This document shows, one piece after another, positions 42,639 to 49,482 of a stretch of 54,502 nucleotides of DNA. Position numbers and translations under genes: made by a program. The notes under the pieces are model-generated. The model searched no databases. It was given only the letters and a program-made list of their open reading frames with translations, and had not been told where the DNA came from. How positions within the stretch are numbered: position 1 is the first letter of the stretch; each line of letters opens with the position of its first letter. The DNA is from Cyanobacteria bacterium RYN_339 (GTDB lineage: Bacteria; Cyanobacteriota; Sericytochromatia; S15B-MN24; JAQBPE01), in contig JAQBPE010000293.1 in assembly GCA_028287685.1 (NCBI GenBank), positions 1-54,502 on the forward strand, given 5' to 3'.

Positions 42639-43388
42639 CTAAGATAGGCCCCCCGACAAGATCAGGGTCTCGCCGGTCATGTAGGACGCGCGGTCGGAGG
42701 CGAGCCAGGCCACCAGGTTGGCGACCTCATCCGGGGTGCCCATGCGGCGCAACGGGTGGAAGGTGTTGAAGTCGCTCATCATCTTCTCCGTCATGAACGC
42801 CTGGGCCAGGTCCGTCTCGATCAGGCCCGGAGCGACCGTGTTGACCAAGATGTTGTAGCGGGCCAGCTCCTTGGCCATCGCCAGCGTCATGCCCGCCATG
42901 CCCGCCTTGGAGGCCGCGTAGTGGGCCGTGATGCCACCCACCAGACGCTGCCCGCCGATCGAGCCGATGTGGATGATGCGGCCCCAGCGGCGCTTGCGCA
43001 TGTCGTTGGCGACCCGGCGGCTGACCATGAAGGCGCTGCGCAAGTTCGTCGCCATGATCATGTCGAAGTCTTCGTCGGTCGTTTCAAGAAAGAGCTTGGT
43101 CTGGGTGGTGCCGGTGTTGTTGACCAAAACGTCCACGCGTCCGAAGCGCGCGATGCACTCGTTCACCACGTAGTCCGCGCCTTCGCTGGTCTTGAGGTCG
43201 GCCTTGAGCGTCAGGGCGTTGCGGCCATAGCTCTCGATGGCCGCCTGCGTCTCGGCAGCGGCGGCGTCGTCGCGGTGGTAGCAGATCGCCACGTCCGCGC
43301 CTTCCTTCGCCAGCTCGACCGCGATCGCCCGCCCGATGCCGCGGCTGGCACCAGTAACGAGCGCGATCTTGTCCGCCAGGATGCTCAT
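42639..43388 (-). CDS. fabG: 3-oxoacyl-ACP reductase (FabG-like SDR), second copy
   Basis: 249 residues, NADPH-dependent reduction of 3-ketoacyl-ACP. Cofactor motif TGASRGIG (12-19); catalytic Ser143, Tyr157 and Lys161 in the YAASK motif; closing SDRASYMTGETLILSGG is typical of FabG. The usual NAAG is NNTG here. ATG 43388 overlaps the acyl carrier protein stop by 4 bp, so it probably works on that ACP. A second, distinct FabG is encoded four genes upstream in the operon, so the two may act on different chain lengths or on different keto groups. Confidence 0.92.
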   Translation of the reverse strand: MSILADKIALVTGASRGIGRAIAVELAKEGADVAICYHRDDAAAAETQAAIESYGRNALTLKADLKTSEGADYVVNECIARFGRVDVLVNNTGTTQTKLFLETTDEDFDMIMATNLRSAFMVSRRVANDMRKRRWGRIIHIGSIGGQRLVGGITAHYAASKAGMAGMTLAMAKELARYNILVNTVAPGLIETDLAQAFMTEKMMSDFNTFHPLRRMGTPDEVANLVAWLASDRASYMTGETLILSGGLS

Positions 43389-43777
43389 GCCGGCGTCGCG
43401 ACGCGCTCGGCGACCATGTTGAAGAACGACTCCACGGTGAAGAGCATGGGGATCTGGTGGGTGCGCATGCCGGGCTTGATGTTGGCCGCGGCCTCGGGCA
43501 TGGCCTCGCGCAGCCCTTGCAGGCCATCCTCCGTGATCACGCCGTTGACTTCGAACGGCTGGTCGCCCAGCTTTTCGCGGGCGCGCTTCTCGAACTCGCC
43601 GCGCGGGATCGAGATGTTGAACGCCTGTTCAAGGTTGAAGACCAAGTCCAGGAGGTCCAAGGAGTCCGCCCCCAGGTCCTCGAGCAGGCGCTTGTCCATG
43701 CTCAGGTCCGAGCGGTCCACGCCCAGCGACTGCACGAAGCAGTCGAAGAACTTCTCGGTATCGACGTTGGTAGCCAT
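43385..43777 (-). CDS. Acyl carrier protein with long C-terminal extension
   Basis: 130 residues, against ~80 for a housekeeping ACP. The phosphopantetheine site is DLGADSLDLLDLVF (Ser39). Residues ~80-130 form an extra part (ITEDGLQGLREAMPEA, then MLFTVESFFNMVAER) that is partly amphipathic; it could dock the ketosynthase pair or fold back on the core. Specialised ACPs of this length occur in pathways for unusual lipids. It carries the growing chain for the enzymes encoded around it. It starts 8 bp after the nitroreductase and overlaps fabG. Confidence 0.9.
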   Translation of the reverse strand: MATNVDTEKFFDCFVQSLGVDRSDLSMDKRLLEDLGADSLDLLDLVFNLEQAFNISIPRGEFEKRAREKLGDQPFEVNGVITEDGLQGLREAMPEAAANIKPGMRTHQIPMLFTVESFFNMVAERVATPA

Positions 43778-43785
43778 GGTCTTCC

Positions 43786-44433
43786 TTACTCCTTCGCGGG
43801 GACGTGCGTCCAGATGAGGTCATGCCGCTTGCGCTCGGGCGGCGGGGGTTGGTCCGGTCCCGGCCAGCCGACCGGGATCAGCGCCATCAGGCGCCAAGGC
43901 GAGGAGACCCCCAGGATCTCCTCCAAATCGGGGCGGGCGATCATGGGGCCCGACATCGGGCAGGCCACCATGCCGTTGGCGACGGCGGCCAACATGAGGT
44001 TCTGCATCGCCATGCCGGCGGCCATCGTGGCGCCCTCCACCTCGATGTCCGACGCGTCCGTCTCCGCCAGGCGGTTGTGCGTGCGGCGCACCAGGACGGC
44101 GAACAGCACGGGCGCCGCCGTGAAGAACGTGAAGTTCCGGAGGTAGTCCTCGATGGCGCGGGCGTCGCTGCCGGCGCGCTTCTCCAGCAGCTTCTGGCAG
44201 CCGGCGGCCACGGCGTCGCGCAGCTGGTGGGTGAGGCCGGCGTCGGCGATCGACAGGAACTTCCAGGGCTGCCGGTTGCTGGGCGACGGCGCCCAACGGG
44301 CGGCCTCCACCAGCAGCTCCAGCTCCGCCATGGAGACCGGGCGGTTGGAGAACGACCGCGTGGCGCGGCGCGCGCGGGCCAGGTCGAGGAACCCGGCCTG
44401 GTCGATGAAAGTGGGGGTCAATTCCGCTGTCAT
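43786..44433 (-). CDS. Nitroreductase-family FMN oxidoreductase
   Basis: 215 residues from ATG 44433, which overlaps the fabG stop (ATGA); ATG 44442 is possible. Family motifs: RRATRSFSNRPV near the start, WAPSPSNRQPWKF, and GMAMQNLMLAAVANGMVACPM for FMN and dimer contacts. The family uses NAD(P)H and FMN to reduce nitro, quinone, enoyl or halogenated substrates, or to oxidise heterocycles. No enoyl-ACP reductase is present in this operon, so it could act as an enoyl reductase or dehydrogenase on the chain; that is inference. Confidence 0.9.
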   Translation of the reverse strand: MTAELTPTFIDQAGFLDLARARRATRSFSNRPVSMAELELLVEAARWAPSPSNRQPWKFLSIADAGLTHQLRDAVAAGCQKLLEKRAGSDARAIEDYLRNFTFFTAAPVLFAVLVRRTHNRLAETDASDIEVEGATMAAGMAMQNLMLAAVANGMVACPMSGPMIARPDLEEILGVSSPWRLMALIPVGWPGPDQPPPPERKRHDLIWTHVPAKE

Positions 44434-45143
44434 GTCATCCATCCTCCGTCGACCGTCAGCACCTGGCCGGTCACGTAGCTGGCCGCATCCGAAGCCAGGA
44501 AGCCCACCACGTGGGCAACCTCCTCCGGCCGGCCGAACCGCTGCAGGGAAATCAGTTCCTTCATCTTGTCGCCCGCGATCTCGCGCGACTGGGCGGTCAT
44601 GTCCGTGTCGATCACGCCGGGGGCCACCGCGTTGACCAGCACGCCCTTGCGGCCCACCTCGCGCGCCAACGTGCGCGTGAAGGCCTCGATGGCCCCCTTG
44701 CTGGCGGCATAGCCGGTCTGGCCCTTGCCGCCGCGCGTCGCGGCGATCGAGCTCATGTTCACGATCCGGCCCCAGCGCCGGCGCATCATGCCGGGCACGG
44801 CCGCGCGGCTGCACGTCTCGGCGCCGCCCAGGTTCACTTCCATGGCCTTCCACCAGTCCGCCTGGGGCTGGTCGAGGAACAGGCCGTCGTTGGTCACGCC
44901 GGCGTTGTTGATCAAGACGTCGAGCTGGCCGTAGTGCGCGATCACGGCCTCGACCAGCTCCTTGCCCTGGGTGGACACGTCGGCATGGAACGCCCGCGCG
45001 CCGTTGCCCAGCTTCGCCGCGAGCTGCTCCGCGGCCTCCGCGCCGGTGCGGTAGTTGATCGCCACGGTCATGCCGTCGGCCGCCAACTTCTGGGCGATCG
45101 CCAGCCCAATGCCCCGCGAGGCCCCCGTCACCAGCGCGATCAT
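44430..45143 (-). CDS. fabG: 3-oxoacyl-ACP reductase (FabG-like SDR), first copy
   Basis: 237 residues from ATG 45143, overlapping the ketosynthase stop (ATGA). Cofactor motif TGASRGIG; NNAGVTNDG; catalytic Ser132, Tyr145, Lys149. Ends in VTGQVLTVDGGWMT. It reduces the 3-keto group formed by the ketosynthase pair encoded just upstream. It is more similar to canonical FabG than the second copy (which has NNTG). The overlap chain ketosynthase-fabG-nitroreductase indicates balanced co-translation. Confidence 0.92.
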   Translation of the reverse strand: MIALVTGASRGIGLAIAQKLAADGMTVAINYRTGAEAAEQLAAKLGNGARAFHADVSTQGKELVEAVIAHYGQLDVLINNAGVTNDGLFLDQPQADWWKAMEVNLGGAETCSRAAVPGMMRRRWGRIVNMSSIAATRGGKGQTGYAASKGAIEAFTRTLAREVGRKGVLVNAVAPGVIDTDMTAQSREIAGDKMKELISLQRFGRPEEVAHVVGFLASDAASYVTGQVLTVDGGWMT

Positions 45144-46423
45144 GAGGCGTACCTCGCGGCCGCCAGGCAGGCGTTCTGCCCGCCGAAGGCGAAGGAGTTG
45201 CTCAGGAAGCGGTCGAACTGAAGCGCCCGCACGGCGCCCGGCACGTAGTCCAGGTCGCACTCGGGGTCCGGGTGCTGCAAGTTGATGGTGGCCGGCACGA
45301 AGCCCTCGTTCATGGCGACCAGACCCGCGATCAACTCGACGGCGCCGGCGCCGGCCACGAGGTGGCCGATCTGGCTCTTGGTGGATGACACAGGGATCTT
45401 GTAGGCGTGTTGGCCCAAGACCTGCTTGATCGCCGCCGTTTCGGTCTTGTCGTTCAGCGGCGTCGAGGTGCCATGCGCGTTGACGTACTCGACCCGTTCC
45501 GGCGCCCAACCCGCCATGCGCAGGGCCGTACGCATCGCCAGGGCGGCGCCGCGGCCCGCCGGCTCCGGGGCGGTGGGGCGGTAGGCGTCCAGGCTGGCGC
45601 CGTAGCCCGTGATCTCACCGTAGATGTGGGCCCCTCGCGCCAAGGCGCGCTCCAGCGGCTCCAGCACCAGGATGCCGGCGCCCTCGCCGGGCACGAAGCC
45701 GTCGCGCGTGACGTCGAAGGGGCGGCTGGCCAGGGCGGGCTGGTCGTGCCGGCTGGAGAGCGCGCCCAGCAAGCTGAAGCCCATCACGCCCAGCGGGCTG
45801 ATCATCGAGTCGAAGCCGCCGGCCAGCACCACGTCGGCCAGGCCGGAGCGCACCATGCGGAAGCCTTCGCCCACGGCCATGGCGCCCGCGGCACAGGCGC
45901 CGATGTTCGTCAGGCGCGGGCCGTGGATCGCGTAGCGCCGCGCGGCCCAGATGCTGGGCCCGTCGAAGGGCATGCGCGTGGGCTGGCCGGCGCGGTCGTG
46001 GATGCGCCAGTAGGCGTCGTGGATCGGCAAGGGGCCGCGCGGATCGGGCGTGGGGGCCAACGAGCGGGCCATGTCGACGTAGTCGATGCCGGGGCCGTAG
46101 GCCAGCGCGCGGCGGTGGGAGTCGCTGCCCGCGAAGGGGTCGCCGGCCATCGCCACGGCGAGGTCGGTGGCGATCGCCGCCATATACGCCTTCTTGTCCG
46201 AGGCCAGCCAGGCCCGGCTGTCGGCGTCCACGCGCTGCCCGTGCGCGTACAGGTCGGTTTCGTCGACTTCGCAGCCCAGGCGGTTGGGGAAGGTGCCGCC
46301 GTCGAAGTTCTGGATGGGGCGCGCGCCGGAGCGGCCCGAGCGCAGGCCCTGCGCGAGCTCCGTCAGGCCGATGCCGATCGGCGAGACCACGCCCATCCCG
46401 GTGATCACCACGCGGCGCGCCAT
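45140..46423 (-). CDS. Beta-ketoacyl-ACP synthase, active (FabF-like)
   Basis: 427 residues from ATG 46423, which shares one base with the upstream stop. Thiolase fold with a full triad: Cys177 in NIGACAAGA, His317 in NAHGTSTPLND and His354 in KSQIGHLVAGAG; GFVPGEGAG and NSFAFGGQN are also family markers. It condenses malonyl-ACP with the acyl chain. Residues ~55-160 are longer than in FabF (YWRIHDRAGQPTRMPFDG region). It directly follows a catalytically dead paralogue, so the two probably form a ketosynthase/chain-length-factor heterodimer, as in type II polyketide and aryl polyene systems. Confidence 0.93.
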   Translation of the reverse strand: MARRVVITGMGVVSPIGIGLTELAQGLRSGRSGARPIQNFDGGTFPNRLGCEVDETDLYAHGQRVDADSRAWLASDKKAYMAAIATDLAVAMAGDPFAGSDSHRRALAYGPGIDYVDMARSLAPTPDPRGPLPIHDAYWRIHDRAGQPTRMPFDGPSIWAARRYAIHGPRLTNIGACAAGAMAVGEGFRMVRSGLADVVLAGGFDSMISPLGVMGFSLLGALSSRHDQPALASRPFDVTRDGFVPGEGAGILVLEPLERALARGAHIYGEITGYGASLDAYRPTAPEPAGRGAALAMRTALRMAGWAPERVEYVNAHGTSTPLNDKTETAAIKQVLGQHAYKIPVSSTKSQIGHLVAGAGAVELIAGLVAMNEGFVPATINLQHPDPECDLDYVPGAVRALQFDRFLSNSFAFGGQNACLAAARYAS

Positions 46424-47586
46424 CACACCGCCTCCAGCCGCACGGCGCTGGCCGTGCCGGAGAGGTCCAGGCCGTGGACCAGCACGCTCTTGGCGCCGCC
46501 CAGCCACTGGCCGGTGTGCAGGGCAAGGGCGCCGTGGGCCACGTCCAGCAAGGTGCTCGCGCCCGGCCAGTCGCCCACCTGGGGCTTCGAGCCGGCGTAG
46601 GTGTGGCCGGCGAGCAGGGCCTGCTCCAGCCGGTCGACCGCGGGCATGCCGCTGCCTTCCACGATCACGGCGTCCGCTTCGCGGCCCACGTCGGCCAGCA
46701 CATGCTCGCTGGCCGCGCTGGAGGCCGCCGCGCCGTGCCGGACCTGGTCGCCGCCGGCCATGGACCAGGCCGCGAAGCGGGCGTAGATCGTCGCGCCGCG
46801 GGCAATGGCATCGGCTTCGCGCTCGATCACCAGCGCCACGCCGCCCTCGCCCAGGATCAGCCCGGCGTTGGCGGGGTCGAACAACCCCAAATGCGGCAGC
46901 TCGCGCGTGTCCAATACGTCCATCGCCAGCAGGCTGGAGAGCGTCATCATGTTAAACGGCGCGTCGCCGCCGGCCACCAGGCAAACGTCCGCCTCGTTCT
47001 CGACCAGGGCCGAAGCCGCCAGGCCCAGCAGCATGGCGCCCTGGGCGGCGAACGGGCCGGCCACCAGGTTGGGGCCTTGCATGTCGAAGGCGATGGAGAG
47101 CGCCCCCAGGCCCATGTTGGGCAAGGTCTTGATGGGCAGGAACGGGTTGATCACGCTCATGCCCTTTTCGCCGAAACGTGCCAGCGACAGGGCGCCGTCC
47201 TCGCAGCAATGCTCCACGATCGGGGCCAGGTCGCGGCTTTCCACCTGGAACATGCCGGTCTGGCAGAACAGGCCGCGGCGCTCGCCGGGGATGGCCGACA
47301 TGTCGATGTGGGCGTCTTCCAGGGCCATGTGGCTGGCCGCGAAGCCCAGCGCGCTGGCGCGGCTCAGCAGGCGCGCCATCTTGCGGTCGGCCAGGTAGGG
47401 CGCGACGTTGAAGTTCTCGAGCCGGGCGCCGCCGTGCACGGGCAGCGGATCGGCAGGATCCTGCGCCCAGGCCGTGATGGCGCTCTTGCCGGCCACCAGG
47501 GCGTCCCAGTGCGCGGTGCGTCCCAGCCCCAACGCGCTCGCGACGCCGATGCCCGTGATGACGAGGGGCGTGGCCGGGACGGTCAC
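46423..47586 (-). CDS. Ketosynthase-like chain length factor (catalytic residues lost)
   Basis: 387 residues from GTG 47586 (GTGA overlap with the dehydratase). The ketosynthase fold is clear (LVITGIGVASALG, FDMQGPNLVAGPFAAQGAML, ANAGLILGEGGVALVIE), but at the active-site Cys position it has Ala180 (PFAAQGAM), the HGTSTP motif is replaced by EGSGMPAV, and the KSxxGH motif by KPQVGDWPG. All three catalytic residues are gone. This is the pattern of chain length factors (KS-beta) in type II polyketide and aryl polyene synthases. Its partner is the next gene. Confidence 0.88.
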   Translation of the reverse strand: MTVPATPLVITGIGVASALGLGRTAHWDALVAGKSAITAWAQDPADPLPVHGGARLENFNVAPYLADRKMARLLSRASALGFAASHMALEDAHIDMSAIPGERRGLFCQTGMFQVESRDLAPIVEHCCEDGALSLARFGEKGMSVINPFLPIKTLPNMGLGALSIAFDMQGPNLVAGPFAAQGAMLLGLAASALVENEADVCLVAGGDAPFNMMTLSSLLAMDVLDTRELPHLGLFDPANAGLILGEGGVALVIEREADAIARGATIYARFAAWSMAGGDQVRHGAAASSAASEHVLADVGREADAVIVEGSGMPAVDRLEQALLAGHTYAGSKPQVGDWPGASTLLDVAHGALALHTGQWLGGAKSVLVHGLDLSGTASAVRLEAV

Positions 47587-48098
47587 GCCGGGCTCCCGGC
47601 GAGGTGGCGATCGCCCGGCCGGGGCGGGTCGCCCACCTGGCAGAACTGGCACAGCGTCAGCAAGTTGCGCTGGCGGATTTCGAGGTCCTTGAGCTGCCCG
47701 CCGTCGGTGGGCTGCCAGTAAGTGAACAGGATCTTGGCGTTGCAGACCGCCTCGCCGTCCACCTCGGCCTTGCAGTCGACCGTGGCGGCGTCCGGGTGGC
47801 GGCTGGTGATCACGCTGGTCAGGCGCACCTGGTCGCCGGGCCGCACCATCTTCCGGAACTTGGCCTTCTCGACCATGCTCATGATCGCGAGCACGCGCCG
47901 GCCTTCCCGCGCTTCCGTGTCCCCCAACAGGTAGCCGGACAGCTGCGCCAGCGCCTCCAAAATCAGTACGCCGGGCATGACGGGCCAGCCGGGGAAGTGC
48001 TGTTCGAGGTACTCCTCCGTCATCGTCAGGCACTTGATGCCCTCGGCGCGCTCGCCAGGGTGCCATGCCTCGATTCGATCGACCAGGTAGAAACGCAA
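47583..48098 (-). CDS. FabZ-like 3-hydroxyacyl-ACP dehydratase (hotdog fold)
   Basis: 171 residues from TTG 48098. The active-site block EQHFPGWPVMPGVLILEALA has the catalytic His34 and Glu48 in FabZ spacing. VRPGDQVRLTSVITS and VCNAKILF match the later strands. A ~35-residue C-terminal extension (LLTLCQFCQVGDPPRPGD) goes beyond FabZ length. It dehydrates 3-hydroxyacyl-ACP to enoyl-ACP. It is the first of the core synthase genes after a 73-bp gap, in which TATAAC (48144-48149, minus strand) is a possible internal promoter. Confidence 0.9.
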   Translation of the reverse strand: MRFYLVDRIEAWHPGERAEGIKCLTMTEEYLEQHFPGWPVMPGVLILEALAQLSGYLLGDTEAREGRRVLAIMSMVEKAKFRKMVRPGDQVRLTSVITSRHPDAATVDCKAEVDGEAVCNAKILFTYWQPTDGGQLKDLEIRQRNLLTLCQFCQVGDPPRPGDRHLAGSPA

Positions 48099-48143
48099 GG
48101 GGAGCCTCGGGACGGGTGGTTGCGGACTTTCAAGTGTACCAAG

Positions 48144-48149
48144 GTTATA
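48144..48149 (-). promoter_or_regulatory. Possible internal promoter for the synthase genes (TATAAC)
   Basis: Minus-strand TATAAC sits 46 bp before the TTG of the dehydratase gene, with TTGAAA 20 bp upstream of it (slightly long spacing). It would allow the synthase genes to be expressed apart from the lipoprotein and acyltransferase genes. Confidence 0.35.
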
Positions 48150-48171
48150 CCCATCCCGCCACGGCGTCTTT

Positions 48172-49482
48172 TCAAGCCGGCAAGGGTTCCCGCACCAAGC
48201 GATCGAGCGTTATGAGCAGGTCCTGGCAGAAGGCATCGATCCGCTCGCGCGCCAGCGCCGGATCGGCCCATGCCACGGTGATCGTGAGCTTCCCCCTCGC
48301 CGTCGCGGCAACGATCCCGAGGCCGGGGGGCATGGTCAGGGGCGGCATGCCCGCTACGGATAGGACCCGCACGGGGCCGAAGTCCCGCGGTTGGGGGTCC
48401 AGGATGCCCGTGTTGGAGAAGACATAGGTGAGGGCGTGGTTCTCGGGGCGGTCCAGCGACTTCCGCACGATCGCCCGCACCAGGGGCGGCGGCAGCTTGC
48501 TGGCGAGCCCGTACTGGAAGATGCGCGCAAAGGCCACGCCGCGGTCGCGCGCCAGCGGCGTGAGGGTCTTGGCGAGGTCGAAGGTGGCGCCGAACTCCTG
48601 GCAGACCTCGCCGGGCAGGAGGATGGGCAGCTCCGCGACGCGGTTGGTCATGTCCACCGCCGCGCCCTCGCGCAGGCTGGCCGGCACCATCACCAGCACC
48701 GGTCGGTCGGGCGCGTTGGGCCAGGTGGCGCAGCCGGCCACGGCGGTGGCGGCCAGCAACAAATCGTTGAGTGTGCCGCCGCGTCCGCGGGCCACAGCCC
48801 GCAACTGCGTCACGTGGTCGGCGCTCAACACCAGCTCGCGCCAGGCGAACTCGCCGCGCGCCGGCAGCGGCAGGTCGCCGAAGGTGGCGTAGGGGCCCAG
48901 CGGCAGCAGCATCTCGCGCAGCACGTTGCCCATGCCGCTCAAGGCGCGCCGGCGCTCCGCCGGCGTGAAGCGCCCGAAGTACGAGCCGTAGTGGCGCGGC
49001 GGGGCCACCGGTGGCGGCTCCACCGGGGTGCCGGCCAGCAAGGCCTGGTAGTGCGCGGCCAGGCGGTCCAGCACGAAGTAGCCGCCGATGCCGTCCGCGA
49101 CGGAATGGTGGATGCCCATGACGATGCGCCCGGGCCGCGCCAGGATCCGCACGGGCGGCTGCGTCGCGAGGTCCAGCGGGCGGCGCATGAAGGCGCGCTC
49201 GGCCTCGTTGTCGTGTCCCACGCCGGGCCCGGCCGGGCCCACCTCGAAGACGTTCTCTACCGGCTCGTCGGCCAGGAGCCTGCGCTTGAGGCCGAAGGCC
49301 GTGCGGTGTGCGCGCGTGCGCAGCAGGGGCTGCTCGGCCAGCAGCCCCGCCACCGCCCGCCGCAGCACCTCGTAGTCCCAGTCGCCCTCCACGGTGAGCG
49401 CGTAGAGGTTCAGGCTGGGCGGCCCCTGCACGCCGTCCAGCAGCAGGAACAGCCGGTCGACAAGGTTGAGCCGGACGTCCAC
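48172..49482 (-). CDS. WS/DGAT- or PapA5-like O-acyltransferase (condensation-domain fold)
   Basis: 436 residues from GTG 49482. The catalytic motif HHxxxDG is present as HHSVADG (His125, His126, Asp130, Gly131). The N-terminal LNLVDRLFLLLDGVQGPPSL, with PxxW-free start, and RGGTLNDLLLAATAVAG (the ND-x-x-LA motif) fit wax-ester synthase/diacylglycerol acyltransferase and PapA5-type enzymes. It would transfer an acyl chain, perhaps straight from the ACP, to an alcohol. It overlaps the upstream NHL lipoprotein by one base (TAGTG), so the lipoprotein and the lipid genes are expressed together. Confidence 0.85.
   Translation of the reverse strand: MDVRLNLVDRLFLLLDGVQGPPSLNLYALTVEGDWDYEVLRRAVAGLLAEQPLLRTRAHRTAFGLKRRLLADEPVENVFEVGPAGPGVGHDNEAERAFMRRPLDLATQPPVRILARPGRIVMGIHHSVADGIGGYFVLDRLAAHYQALLAGTPVEPPPVAPPRHYGSYFGRFTPAERRRALSGMGNVLREMLLPLGPYATFGDLPLPARGEFAWRELVLSADHVTQLRAVARGRGGTLNDLLLAATAVAGCATWPNAPDRPVLVMVPASLREGAAVDMTNRVAELPILLPGEVCQEFGATFDLAKTLTPLARDRGVAFARIFQYGLASKLPPPLVRAIVRKSLDRPENHALTYVFSNTGILDPQPRDFGPVRVLSVAGMPPLTMPPGLGIVAATARGKLTITVAWADPALARERIDAFCQDLLITLDRLVREPLPA

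Noticed and set aside
40912..42642. 576-aa plus-strand frame opposite iorA
   Set aside because: Composition of a shadow; iorA has full domain and cofactor motifs.
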